Assembly: GCA_900188465.1 (NCBI GenBank)
Contig: FZPE01000001.1
Location: 1,302,001-1,366,000 of the forward strand
Length of the DNA stretch: 64,000 nt
From: Micrococcales bacterium KH10
Lineage (GTDB): Bacteria > Actinomycetota > Actinomycetes > Actinomycetales > Cellulomonadaceae
Reading direction: 5' to 3'
Part shown: in pieces, positions 52,785 to 62,550 of the stretch
Position numbering within the stretch: position 1 is the stretch's first letter
Layout of the letters: each line of letters starts with the position of its first letter
Position numbers and translations under genes: made by a program
The notes under the pieces: generated by a model
The model's input: only the letters and a program-made list of their open reading frames with translations
Databases searched by the model: none
Told to the model about the DNA's origin: nothing

Positions 52785-54572
52785 CTAGTAGCCGCCCGGT
52801 TGATGGTGAGGGTCGCCTGGGAGAGTGTGGTAGCGGAAGTCAGTGCCCGTGAATTCTGAGACAAGGCACTCACTCAAGATGACCCAACCACGTCCGTTGG
52901 GCCAGCGTTTGCCTCCCACAGTCATGTAATAGGGACCCTGGTAGCCACGTGACTTGTAGTTGGTAACATTACTGCGCAGCCCGTTGTAGTGGGCACTGTC
53001 GAGGAAACTCATGGTGGTGGTGAGGTCACCGCCGACGCTCCACGTCTGCTCTCCACAGGACCAGTTGTAGTTGGGATTGCCGATGGGTGCAACGACCTCC
53101 ATTCGGTTGTCACGCCACGCACCTTGCATTGCTGCTATTTGTGACGGCGAATGTCGGCCAATAGTGGATGGTAGTTGAGTGAAGTTCATGTCAACATCGA
53201 CTTTGCCATCACCGGACGAATAACGTGGTGTGCCTCCATCGGCGTTCATCCAAAGCTTGGCATGGGTGCGATCGGTCGCGACTATGTCTACCCATTGCTG
53301 TGCGGGGCCGCCCTGCCCGGGAACTAAGCCGTGGCCTGGCGCAGTCATGGATGGAAACCCCGTCCACGTGCCGCTCGCTTCTGGAAGGTGACGATATGGT
53401 GGCCCGTACTGGTCAATCTCCGCTTGGGTGATCCAGCCCTCGTCGACCGCGAACATGTTGAGTTCGTCAACTAAGGTCGGGACATACATGGTCTCGGAAT
53501 CCGTCGACAGCCAATGCGTTTCCGCTACGGCGGGTGGCGGGGACCACTGCTGGAGTGTGTTCGGCCAACCGCGTTCGAGTTCTGCTGGCGTGGGATCACG
53601 CCAGCAGGTGATAGTCACACCACACTGGTCATTCGGGGTTTTCACGCCCATGATCGTTGAGACTGTTGAAACCGTGGCAGGGCCATAATCTCTGCATCCC
53701 GGGATACGTGCTGGCGGATAGGTTGGGGCAACTACTTCACCGTTGATCACTCCGTTTGTGAAACCTGTTCTGTCGAAGCAGTTCCGTTGACCCGGCTGCC
53801 ATGAGATAGGCGGAGTGCTTCCGTTGCCCTCGTTTCCTCCTGGGTTGTTTCCGTTCGGACCTCCACGGTTGTTGTTTTGTTGTGGTGTGACGGTGACAGT
53901 GGTCAAGGTCAGGGCTTTCATAGTGACGGTGGAGGATGCTCGCACTCGCCAGACCGCTGTTCCCGCGGTCGCGGGAAATGTCGCAGACCATGTCACTTTT
54001 CGTGCGTTCGAGGTACGTAAGACGGCCTGTGTCGACCATGTGCTCCCTTGACGTCGCTGCACCAGGAGCCGCCGCCCGAACGCAGGGCGCAGGGTTCCCG
54101 AAAGCCTGACAGGTGCGCCTGTGGCCGGTATGGCAACCGCAATTCTTTTCCCACGACGAGTGGCGCTGCCGTCACTGACCGAGCGGATCCGCAGGGTTGA
54201 TTTGGTCCGCACTTTGGCAATGCGCTTGGTTTTCTTCATTCCAAGCACTCTCACGACAACTTTTTTGGGTTTCTTCGCTGTCACCTTGGTCTTTACTTGC
54301 CAGGACTCACCTCTCATCTCTGCCCGCACCCGTTTGACTTTCTTTCCGATCTTGATGCGGACAGTGATAGGCACCGCGGTGTGTGCTCGTGGATTTACCT
54401 TGAATCGAACTGTCACAGCGACTCGAGATTTCTGCTTAGCAACGACTACAGACTTGGCAGCAACACGAAATTTCGTCACTGGGTTGGGAGTCGCATCGCT
54501 CGGAGCGGCAGCGGCACCCACAAACAGCAGTGCCAGGAGCGTTGCGGCCACCGTCCCGGATCGAAACATCAT
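52785..54572 (-). CDS. Secreted protein of unknown function with basic Ig-like N-terminal part
   Basis: Protein of 595 residues with a signal peptide (SGTVAATLLALLFVGAAAA). Residues 30-235 are strongly basic (VVVAKQKSRVAVTVRFKVN, VTAKKPKKVVVRVLGMKKTK) and look like two beta-sandwich units. After a Gly/Asn linker (NNNRGGPNGNNPGG) comes a 340-residue C-terminal domain with several Cys (QRNCFDRTGF, PGCRDYGP, QCGVTITCWRD, YNWSCGEQTW), which I do not recognise. It follows the FN3-repeat gene on the same strand. Confidence 0.75.
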   Translation of the reverse strand: MMFRSGTVAATLLALLFVGAAAAPSDATPNPVTKFRVAAKSVVVAKQKSRVAVTVRFKVNPRAHTAVPITVRIKIGKKVKRVRAEMRGESWQVKTKVTAKKPKKVVVRVLGMKKTKRIAKVRTKSTLRIRSVSDGSATRRGKRIAVAIPATGAPVRLSGTLRPAFGRRLLVQRRQGSTWSTQAVLRTSNARKVTWSATFPATAGTAVWRVRASSTVTMKALTLTTVTVTPQQNNNRGGPNGNNPGGNEGNGSTPPISWQPGQRNCFDRTGFTNGVINGEVVAPTYPPARIPGCRDYGPATVSTVSTIMGVKTPNDQCGVTITCWRDPTPAELERGWPNTLQQWSPPPAVAETHWLSTDSETMYVPTLVDELNMFAVDEGWITQAEIDQYGPPYRHLPEASGTWTGFPSMTAPGHGLVPGQGGPAQQWVDIVATDRTHAKLWMNADGGTPRYSSGDGKVDVDMNFTQLPSTIGRHSPSQIAAMQGAWRDNRMEVVAPIGNPNYNWSCGEQTWSVGGDLTTTMSFLDSAHYNGLRSNVTNYKSRGYQGPYYMTVGGKRWPNGRGWVILSECLVSEFTGTDFRYHTLPGDPHHQPGGY

Positions 54573-54698
54573 TCAGCCATCCTTGCGCAAAACCAGCCAC
54601 CTGTCTTATTAAGGTGCAATGTCTAGATGGTCATGCCGAGCCATCCTGGGGCATCCGGTCGCTGCATCAGGGCAGGATAGCCGAGTCAACACAGTCGT

Positions 54699-56861
54699 TC
54701 ATCTCACCACCCGTTTGGTCTGCCGCGTTGACGGCGTGGCTGCGACTACAACACGAAGTCGTGCTGATTTCGCGATAGTTACCGAAAGTTGCAGTTTGTT
54801 CCGTACCGCGCGCTTGCGTCTGATGGTTTGCCAAACGCCTGCCTTTTTCCGCTGGACTTTCACCCGTGCGCTCGGTGCCCGGGTGACCTTGATCCGGGTT
54901 TTCCTGGTGTTGCGTCTCACTGTGATTTTTGCCTTGGTCTTTTTGGCCGTTCGCACGGTGAGTGCGGGTGACCAGCCAGAGGTTCCTTCAGCGTTCGCCG
55001 CCTGAACCGAGATTCTGTACGACTTATTCGCCTTCAATCCTGTGATCGTGACCGCGGAGTCCCTCGTAGTGATGGTCCTGCTATGGTTGCCGACAACTTT
55101 GACCGTGTAGCGGGTGCCCGGTGACCCGGACCTCCAGGACAGACCCAACGAGGTCGGAGTCGTCGTGGTTACTTTGATGCCGTTGGCGACAGAGGGGATG
55201 GTGGTGAATGTGAACCTGCTGCTCGATGGTGTCTCGCCATGCGCTAGTGCAATCAGCGTTCCGGTGTAGGTTCGACCTTGAGTCAATCCGGTCAATACTG
55301 CCGTCGTGGTGGCAGACCGCCACTCACCGTGATGGCCATCAATAGTGAGTTGATAGTGAGTAGCACCCGGCACATTCGTCCAGGACACGACGGTCGAATG
55401 TGAGCCTTTGCGGATGACAGCGACTTTTCCAGGTTCCGGGAGTGTCGTGCGGGCTTCTACGGTGACCACACCGCCACGAGCAGGAAGGTTCAGGGCCTGC
55501 ACACTCACGGGATAGGTCGTGGCTGGTTGGAGCCCGGTGATCTGAGTTGTTGTTCCTGCCACTGTTCGACTGGACGACCCGACAGTTACCTCATAACCGG
55601 TGGCTCCTGGGGCAGGTTGCCAGGACAGTGCGAGGTTTGTAGGTCCTGCCGTGGTACGCGGGTTCGTGGGAGCTACCGGGCCAGTGGTAAACGTTGATTC
55701 GTGTCCAATGACGTATCCGTCAAGATCTGCCACAGTCAGTTCATAAGTCGTGTTAGGCGTTAACCCCGTCATGGTCACAGGTGCCGTGCTGCTGGTTGAC
55801 CAGGTCCGTTCAACGGGTGGCAGGCCTGAGCCTGGTGAGGGTAGGGCTACCGCACGAAGCGTATTTGAGCCGGTCAGCCACGGCTGATACCCCGTCACAT
55901 TCAATATGAGCGATGTGGCGCCGATGGTCTTGGTGACCGTCAACTCGTCTTTCGGCACCTGGAGTGTGACGGTTTTGCTCACCGTGTTGGTATTGCCCGG
56001 GTATATCTGGTCGCTCATGTGGTTGGCCCGCAGCAAGTGCAGCCGTGGCGATGGGATTTTGGTGTGCAGTGTGAGAGTGACTGGCCCGGGACGTGCTGCG
56101 TAGAACGAGCGTTCCACGTTGATCGTGTTATTCGCCACGACCACTACACTGCGGGAGTTGGCAGGTGTCTGCGGATCGAAACTTGCGTCGTTGACGTTGA
56201 GTTCCACTTGGAGTCCGTGCCCGGTCTGGGCGCTGCCATACGAGAAATCAGAACCGCGATCACGCACGTCGACGTCAGTCAACGTGAAAGAGTGGGTATC
56301 GCGGTCATAACTGGTGATGACGGGAAGAATCTCCGCTTCGCCGGTTTCGTCGCCAGTGAGCATCGTCGTCTCCGCCACCATTTGCGCTGCCGCCCTAGTG
56401 GTCGCGGGGCCATGGCAGGCATATCGTGGCGCGTCCATGATCGAACGGATCGCATAGTTCGTTGCAAAAGTTGTAGGACTGGGTGATGATCCGGAGATGC
56501 CGTGACGGTTGAGTAGGTATGCAATCTGGGCACGCTGTCTGACTGTGGTTCTCGTGCCGTTCATCATGACTTGCTCGTTAGCTTCGGGCACGTACTCGAT
56601 CCATGAGATTCGCTCCGCCTGAGAATAGTGATCATGGTAGTTGGCCGCCGCAGTTCCAGTGCCGCTCATGGCGTCGTACCACAGCATCGTCTCGTCGCCT
56701 TGAACGAGGGTGATTTGTCCCCCGAAGGTCGTTGGATTGCATGAGACGTCAATATAGGCCGAAGCTGAGATAGGGCTGGCGGTGGCGGCAGGTGCTATCA
56801 CGAACCCGGTGACGAGCGCACAACCCAGAGCGAGTGTTCGGAGATAGGAAGTTTTCATCAT
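54699..56861 (-). CDS. Secreted FN3-repeat protein with basic C-terminal tail
   Basis: Protein of 720 residues with a signal peptide. The N-terminal 230 residues (VSCNPTTFGGQITLVQGDE, TTVRQRAQIAYLLNRHG) resemble the front part of the neighbouring LPXTG protein and may be a thioester-type adhesion domain. A beta-sandwich region follows, then four FN3 units of about 85 residues (for example TNLALSWQPAPGATGYEVTV, SLGLSWRSGSPGTRYTVKVV). The tail is Lys/Arg-rich (KTKAKITVRRNTRKTRIKVT). No sortase signal, so attachment may be by charge. It is 41 nt downstream of the LPXTG gene. Confidence 0.82.
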   Translation of the reverse strand: MMKTSYLRTLALGCALVTGFVIAPAATASPISASAYIDVSCNPTTFGGQITLVQGDETMLWYDAMSGTGTAAANYHDHYSQAERISWIEYVPEANEQVMMNGTRTTVRQRAQIAYLLNRHGISGSSPSPTTFATNYAIRSIMDAPRYACHGPATTRAAAQMVAETTMLTGDETGEAEILPVITSYDRDTHSFTLTDVDVRDRGSDFSYGSAQTGHGLQVELNVNDASFDPQTPANSRSVVVVANNTINVERSFYAARPGPVTLTLHTKIPSPRLHLLRANHMSDQIYPGNTNTVSKTVTLQVPKDELTVTKTIGATSLILNVTGYQPWLTGSNTLRAVALPSPGSGLPPVERTWSTSSTAPVTMTGLTPNTTYELTVADLDGYVIGHESTFTTGPVAPTNPRTTAGPTNLALSWQPAPGATGYEVTVGSSSRTVAGTTTQITGLQPATTYPVSVQALNLPARGGVVTVEARTTLPEPGKVAVIRKGSHSTVVSWTNVPGATHYQLTIDGHHGEWRSATTTAVLTGLTQGRTYTGTLIALAHGETPSSSRFTFTTIPSVANGIKVTTTTPTSLGLSWRSGSPGTRYTVKVVGNHSRTITTRDSAVTITGLKANKSYRISVQAANAEGTSGWSPALTVRTAKKTKAKITVRRNTRKTRIKVTRAPSARVKVQRKKAGVWQTIRRKRAVRNKLQLSVTIAKSARLRVVVAATPSTRQTKRVVR

Positions 56862-56902
56862 AGCGATGTCCTTACTTCATAAAAGAGGGAGCAGATGGGG
56901 AC

Positions 56903-59900
56903 TTATGCCGTGACAGTGGGACGCGTCCGGAGCAGGAAGATTCCAGTTCCTGTGACGATCAGTGCCAACCCTGCGAGTCCGAGGTAAAAAGCGAGTGTTC
57001 CGCCGGTTTCGGGCAGCCCAGGTTCATCGGTGATCTCTGGTGTCGGGTCGTCAGTAATCCGCGTGGTTTCCGACTTGAGCCGGTACCCACCCATGGCTAT
57101 CGGAGCTACGCGGCCTGGAACGTAGAGTGCTTCGACCCAGTGCACCGTGGTGTCACGATCCACCTTCTGCTTGGGGGCCCGGTAGTCGCCTGAGGCATTG
57201 ACTGTGATTGGCTTCGTGGTCGTCAACAATGTGTCGCCCTCGTAGCCGGTTTCGGTGAGAATCGCGTTCTTCTTCCCCGTGTTCTCCATGACCTGCCAGG
57301 TCAGATACGCACCTTCGGGCAGCTCTCCACCCAGATCAACGTGCACGGTGTCAGAGAACGCCGCACCTACCTTGGCGGTTTTATCGGCCGTCGATGAGAC
57401 ATCGACGATGATCGTCGTCTCATCCGGTAGCCGTGGTAGCCCGTGGATCAGTGGCGGGGAGTCGAGGTCGATCTGCCCTTCCGCGTCCGGGGTGTAGAGG
57501 CGTTCGCGGAAGTATTCCTTGCCCGGTGTGTCTGAAACATCGACAGTTGGCGACAGATAGTCACCCGGTCCGTTGACTGCTACCGGACCAAGGGTGGCCA
57601 GCAATTCGTCATTGGCGGGATCGTCGGAGTCGACTTCCCGGTAATAGTCGAAATACAGCATCGACCCAGCTGGCACTGGACCGGAAACAGTCGCCACGTC
57701 ATAGGTCGTCGTACCGGCCTGGGCGTATGGGTTTGCTTTCGTGGTCACTGAAACAACGCGGGTGACTTCCGAAGCAATACCGTACGGACTGGTCCATTCC
57801 TCATGGAATGGGCCTTCTGGAATGTGCTCGGTCCACACGAAGTACGGGCACACGGTTGGTGCCACGATATGTGGTGAGGTTCGAACCCCAACTTCACCAT
57901 TCTGGCCGGAGGTCACCCTTGAGGTCACCGTTCCGGCAAGCACCGCACCCGCAGGCACATCATCCTGCAGGGTTGGTTCGACCTGGGAGCACCAACCTGA
58001 GTGCGTCACCGTCACCGTCGTGTGAGGTGGTAAAGACTCCACAGTGAACTGGTCCGTGAGCAAATCGCCTGCGATGGCTGTTTGGTGCGATGCCATCGTC
58101 GTGACAGTGGGTTGGAACCTAATCAATGCCAGTTCACTGGGAATGCCGTAGTCAGATTCAACGCCGATGCCGTCAGTGCCCGGGTCGGCCTCGATCAGTG
58201 TGTCGGTCCATGGGTAGAAGCCGGGTTGTTCGGCCTCGAAACCTGGCACATTACCGGTGCCTTCACCGGCAGCGTTCAGGCGGATGGTCACATCATCGCT
58301 GTACACCGAAGCGGGACGCCGTGAGATGTTTGTCCACGCAGTACGAGTTGGCTGCTGCCCTGTCGGTTCGTAAGCGGTCAGGCGGATAGTCACGTCGCTG
58401 CCCGGCTTACCACCAGTAACACGCACAGTGTCAGCAACGGTGTCACCGATCACACCCGCATCCGAAACTGCAGGGCTCGCCACAGTCGTGATCGTGGGAT
58501 TCCACGGCACAAACGCCGTCTCATTCACGTACACGGTCGTATCGCACTTGCCAGCATATCCGTTGATACGGTCTGGTTCAGGTGTTCCATCAGCCCAATC
58601 ACCGGTGGCCGCGAAACAGTTCGTATAGACCCACCAACCACCAGCAAGAGTAGAATCACCGGGGAGCGTGAATGGATGCTGGCCGGGGACGATGAAGCTA
58701 TCTCGCGTGTCACTAATAGGCTCAAGCTGACGGGTATCAACTAACCGAGGGCTACCTGGTTGGTCAGTGATGTCAGTATTGAATACCGGCTTGTCAGTCA
58801 AATGCCACAAGTTAGAGGTCACCACAAGCGGATAGTTGCGGGTAACTGCCTGAAGTTGATTGATGATCAGGGTGTCCGTAATCGTCTTACCAGGGACGGC
58901 GTCTTGATCAGAGACCTGAGTGGTAATAACCGGCTCAACTGAGTCACCACCTTCCACAAAGACACTTTCCTCGGCAAGACCATAGCGAGATGTCTCTCCC
59001 GGCCAACCGGGCATCGAGTCGGTAGTGACTACCCAGGTGTAATGCGTGCCCACTGCACGCTGCATCACGGTTTGCACCACCGTGGCGTTCGCTTGGCCCT
59101 GTGTATTCGCGGTAACTGTAGCGACGATCGGTACTCCAACCGGCGCAGCACCCGCAGGAATGGTCGCCACACCACCTGGACCAGGCATGGTGGCCCCGTC
59201 TGGGTGGCGATAGAGCGTGGCGCGGTGGGTGACTAGTTGCCCTGCTGGGAAACCCGAGCCGAATATCTCGTCAGTGATGGTCACCGAACGGTCGGTGGCG
59301 ACCGCGGACCGAGAAGCCCGTGTTGCCACCGTCGGATCCAATGACCATAGTCGGGTCTCCGCTGGGATGCCGTAATCGGAAGTAAACCGGGCCAGCAGCC
59401 CGTTGGCGGCGGGATCCGAAGTGACCACCCACGTGTAGTAGCCGGGTTGCTGCGCAGTGCGCACCTTCGGAGTCACCCAGGTCGCATTACCGCTCGCATT
59501 CAACGTCACGGTGGTCCATACCTCACCACGCGGCGAACCAGGAATGAATGCGGTCGACGAAACCGGAACCTGTGTGGGCACGGTGCCGCCCGCATAGCGC
59601 AAGTACGCAGTGACGTTGACTCTTTCGCCCGCGAAGCGCGCCGGAGCGCTAATCGTCACGGTGTCCTGGTGAGCAAGCTCGTTACCCACGGCTTCGACAG
59701 CAGAAGCAACCGTGGAGATAGTCAGGTTCTGCGGGCTGGGGTTGATCGAATCAGAAGCCGACCGATTCAACCTCAGCGGAGTGATCATGTCCTGGACAGT
59801 CCCAGAACTGCCGAATTTGTTATCTTGCCCCGACCACACAGTCACGTTCTGCGCTGGCAGGTTCTCAATCACGATATCCGCGGCAATCTGTCCAGGGCCG

Positions 59901-60712
59901 GTGATTTTGATATCAGACCAGGACAGTCCCGACGTAGTGGTCGTGAAGTTCTTCGACCGGTCACCGTTTTTGAACGTAGCCGGTCCAGACAATGACACCG
60001 AGCCTTTGAAACCCGGCACGAAGTTCACCGATGAAGTGCGCACCCCGACTCCAGCCAGGTCAGCAGTGATCGCACCGGTGCGGGTGAGACTGAGCCGTGC
60101 CGTGTAGTTACCGGCGTACCTGGTGGCCTCAGTCCACATGCTGTTGGCGATGTTCTTGATCTTCATCGGTGTTTTCGACACATACGCACTGCGCCGCGAG
60201 GTGGCAGAAACCTTACCGAATCCGGTGTCGTACTTCGAGTGAACCAGGTACGACAGCGCCGCATGAGTTTCACTCTTGGTGCTGTTTCCGAAGTTAGTCC
60301 CAGACCAAGCCACCAGCGCATAGGACAGCGCGGGAGCATCCATCGTCTTGGACACCCCTCGTCCCGAAGGCGCCGTCGCCCCGCCCTGCACACACCATGC
60401 ATAGGTGGTGCCCATGGCCGATCCGGCACGGTAGGAGCCCAACCAAGTTTCCCCCTTGGCCAGCACACCCGTGAGTGCCTGCCCATACTGCCGCGAAAAG
60501 GCAACATCGGACTTGGCTGCCACAGCCTGTGGGCTCACGATCGACGATATCGGTACGAGTGTCAATAACAGACTGAGCAGCACGGCAGCGGCCAACAGCC
60601 ACCGAATTCGACTCGAGGTGAACCCCATCCCTCCCATTCCAGTCGTGTCAAAACGTCCTGCCCACGGAGTCCGGGAGCGCTCGTCAATGGGTATGGAGAA
60701 AAAGCGTGACAT
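56903..60712 (-). CDS. Large LPXTG-anchored repeat surface protein
   Basis: Protein of 1269 residues. After an N-terminal signal region (RIRWLLAAAVLLSLLLTLVP) comes a Cys-containing TYAWCVQGG segment (Cys107), as in Cys-Gln thioester surface domains, then ALSYLVHSKYD. The body consists of four to six beta-rich units of about 140 residues, each ending in a YxWV-T-SDP and SDYGIP-E pattern. The C-terminus has DEPGLPETGGT, a hydrophobic helix and RTRPT, a standard sortase signal. No sortase gene is in the window. An internal ATG near residue 29 could be the true start. First gene of the surface cluster. Confidence 0.88.
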   Translation of the reverse strand: MSRFFSIPIDERSRTPWAGRFDTTGMGGMGFTSSRIRWLLAAAVLLSLLLTLVPISSIVSPQAVAAKSDVAFSRQYGQALTGVLAKGETWLGSYRAGSAMGTTYAWCVQGGATAPSGRGVSKTMDAPALSYALVAWSGTNFGNSTKSETHAALSYLVHSKYDTGFGKVSATSRRSAYVSKTPMKIKNIANSMWTEATRYAGNYTARLSLTRTGAITADLAGVGVRTSSVNFVPGFKGSVSLSGPATFKNGDRSKNFTTTTSGLSWSDIKITGPGQIAADIVIENLPAQNVTVWSGQDNKFGSSGTVQDMITPLRLNRSASDSINPSPQNLTISTVASAVEAVGNELAHQDTVTISAPARFAGERVNVTAYLRYAGGTVPTQVPVSSTAFIPGSPRGEVWTTVTLNASGNATWVTPKVRTAQQPGYYTWVVTSDPAANGLLARFTSDYGIPAETRLWSLDPTVATRASRSAVATDRSVTITDEIFGSGFPAGQLVTHRATLYRHPDGATMPGPGGVATIPAGAAPVGVPIVATVTANTQGQANATVVQTVMQRAVGTHYTWVVTTDSMPGWPGETSRYGLAEESVFVEGGDSVEPVITTQVSDQDAVPGKTITDTLIINQLQAVTRNYPLVVTSNLWHLTDKPVFNTDITDQPGSPRLVDTRQLEPISDTRDSFIVPGQHPFTLPGDSTLAGGWWVYTNCFAATGDWADGTPEPDRINGYAGKCDTTVYVNETAFVPWNPTITTVASPAVSDAGVIGDTVADTVRVTGGKPGSDVTIRLTAYEPTGQQPTRTAWTNISRRPASVYSDDVTIRLNAAGEGTGNVPGFEAEQPGFYPWTDTLIEADPGTDGIGVESDYGIPSELALIRFQPTVTTMASHQTAIAGDLLTDQFTVESLPPHTTVTVTHSGWCSQVEPTLQDDVPAGAVLAGTVTSRVTSGQNGEVGVRTSPHIVAPTVCPYFVWTEHIPEGPFHEEWTSPYGIASEVTRVVSVTTKANPYAQAGTTTYDVATVSGPVPAGSMLYFDYYREVDSDDPANDELLATLGPVAVNGPGDYLSPTVDVSDTPGKEYFRERLYTPDAEGQIDLDSPPLIHGLPRLPDETTIIVDVSSTADKTAKVGAAFSDTVHVDLGGELPEGAYLTWQVMENTGKKNAILTETGYEGDTLLTTTKPITVNASGDYRAPKQKVDRDTTVHWVEALYVPGRVAPIAMGGYRLKSETTRITDDPTPEITDEPGLPETGGTLAFYLGLAGLALIVTGTGIFLLRTRPTVTA

Positions 60713-60795
60713 GGGTTCAGGCCTTTGCGTTGTCGAACGAGGTACCTCACCACTTTGTCCTTATCGCGTGCTGACAGGTCGGCAAAAACAGGCCC

Positions 60796-60821
60796 TGTGG
60801 ATAACTCTTCGCGTATCCACA
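60796..60821. promoter_or_regulatory. Inverted pair of DnaA-box-like 9-mers upstream of pgm
   Basis: TGTGGATAA (60796-60804) is the exact complement of the DnaA-box consensus TTATCCACA, and GTATCCACA (60813-60821) matches 8 of 9 in the other orientation, 8 nt apart. They lie 52 nt upstream of the phosphoglucomutase start, between divergent genes. No origin-like AT-rich unwinding region is seen, so a role in transcription is likelier. Confidence 0.45.
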
Positions 60822-60873
60822 ACTCACGCGGTACCGGTTCCCTGATGGCAGATAGTCGTGGCAGGATCGTCCT

Positions 60874-62550
60874 ATGGACCCACGAGCTGGCAAAGTCGCC
60901 GAACCCAGTGACCTGATCGATGTCGATGCGCTGCTCGGCGCGTACTACGATCGCCGTCCCGATGTTGAGGATCCAACGCAGAAAGTTGTCTTCGGCACCT
61001 CCGGACACCGCGGATCGTCCCTCGATGCGGCCTTCAACGAGGCGCACATCGTCGCGATCACCGCCGCCATCGTCGAATACCGCGCAATGCAGGGCACCAA
61101 CGGTCCGTTGTTCATCGGACGAGACACCCATGCGCTCTCCGAGCCAGCGACCAATACCGCCCTTGAGGTGCTTGCTGCAGCCGGTGTCGAAGTGCGAATC
61201 GACTCTCGTAACTCGTGGACCCCCACCCCGGCGGTGTCTCACGCGATTTTGCGGGCGAATGGAGTGGGTTCGGCAACCGGATTAAGGACGAGCGGCACTG
61301 GCCTCGCCGACGGCATCGTTGTCACACCGTCGCACAACCCACCACGAGATGGGGGGTTCAAGTACAACCCACCCCACGGTGGTCCAGCCGACTCGGACGC
61401 GACAGGGTGGATCGCCAACCGCGCGAATCAGTGGTTGCGAGATGGCATCGGAGACATCCCCCGTGTCTCGCTGCGCGACGCGCTTGCCGCCGACACGACC
61501 CAAACATACGATTTCATGGGCAACTACGTCGACGATTTGCCCTCGGTCATCAACTTTGACTTGATCCGCACCGCGGGCGTGCGCATCGGAGCCGACCCGT
61601 TGGGCGGCGCAGCCGTTGAATACTGGGCCGCCATCGCCGAGCGCCACAACATCGACCTGACCGTGGTGAACCCCAACGTTGACCCGCAATGGTCCTTCAT
61701 GACCTTGGACTGGGACGGCAAGATTCGGATGGATTGTTCATCCCCGTATTCAATGGCCTCCCTGGTCGGGCGGATGAGCGGATCGGGGACGAATTTTGAC
61801 ATCGCCACCGGCAACGACGCCGACTCTGACCGACACGGTATTGTCACGCCTGACGCAGGTTTGATGAACCCCAACCACTACTTGGCCACTGCTATCTCGT
61901 ATCTGTATTCCGGGGCTCGTCCGGGATGGCGACCCGATGCCGCCATCGGGAAAACCCTGGTGTCCTCGTCATTGATCGACCGTCTCGCGGCGGGGATTGA
62001 TCGCAGGCTGATCGAGGTTCCCGTTGGTTTCAAATGGTTCGTGCCCGGACTTCTCGATGGCTCAGTCGGATTCGGTGGCGAAGAATCCGCCGGCGCTTCG
62101 TTCCTACGATTTAACGGTGACGTATGGACCACCGACAAGGACGGTCTGATTCTGGCACTACTCGGCTCAGAGATCATCGCAACCACCGGAAAGTCACCGT
62201 CACAGTTGCACCGTGAGCTCGTCGAGAAGTATGGCGAGTCCTGGTACGCCCGCGTCGACGCGCCCGCAAGCCTGGAAGAAAAGGCGAAGCTGAGCGCTCT
62301 CACCCCTGCTCAAGTGACTTCAACGACCCTTGCGGGCGAGGCAATCACGGCGGCACTGACCGAAGCTCCCGGAAACGGTGCGAAGATCGGCGGGCTGAAG
62401 GTCACAACCGACAACGCCTGGTTCGCAGCGCGACCCTCCGGCACGGAGAACGTGTACAAGATCTATGCGGAGTCATTCGTGTCAGCCGATCACCTGGCAC
62501 AGGTGCAAAGCGAAGCGCGCGAGGTCGTCGCGGCAGCGCTCAACTCGTAG
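60874..62550 (+). CDS. pgm: Phosphoglucomutase, alpha-D-glucose phosphate-specific
   Basis: Cytoplasmic enzyme interconverting glucose 1-phosphate and glucose 6-phosphate, 558 residues, the length of the type found in Escherichia coli Pgm. The N-terminal [14 protein letters not shown] is diagnostic. The active-site phosphoserine is in [15 protein letters not shown], the metal loop in [14 protein letters not shown], the sugar loop in [12 protein letters not shown] and the phosphate-binding loop in [15 protein letters not shown]. It supplies glucose 1-phosphate for glycogen, trehalose and wall sugars. Its last 11 bp overlap the convergent FAD oxidoreductase gene. Confidence 0.97.
   Translation: MDPRAGKVAEPSDLIDVDALLGAYYDRRPDVEDPTQKVVFGTSGHRGSSLDAAFNEAHIVAITAAIVEYRAMQGTNGPLFIGRDTHALSEPATNTALEVLAAAGVEVRIDSRNSWTPTPAVSHAILRANGVGSATGLRTSGTGLADGIVVTPSHNPPRDGGFKYNPPHGGPADSDATGWIANRANQWLRDGIGDIPRVSLRDALAADTTQTYDFMGNYVDDLPSVINFDLIRTAGVRIGADPLGGAAVEYWAAIAERHNIDLTVVNPNVDPQWSFMTLDWDGKIRMDCSSPYSMASLVGRMSGSGTNFDIATGNDADSDRHGIVTPDAGLMNPNHYLATAISYLYSGARPGWRPDAAIGKTLVSSSLIDRLAAGIDRRLIEVPVGFKWFVPGLLDGSVGFGGEESAGASFLRFNGDVWTTDKDGLILALLGSEIIATTGKSPSQLHRELVEKYGESWYARVDAPASLEEKAKLSALTPAQVTSTTLAGEAITAALTEAPGNGAKIGGLKVTTDNAWFAARPSGTENVYKIYAESFVSADHLAQVQSEAREVVAAALNS

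Noticed and set aside
60796-60821. Chromosomal replication origin
   Set aside because: Only two boxes, no dnaA, dnaN or gyrase genes and no AT-rich unwinding element nearby.
60562-61242. Minus-strand open frame of 226 residues upstream of the LPXTG gene
   Set aside because: It is antisense to the start of a clear phosphoglucomutase and includes the DnaA-box region.
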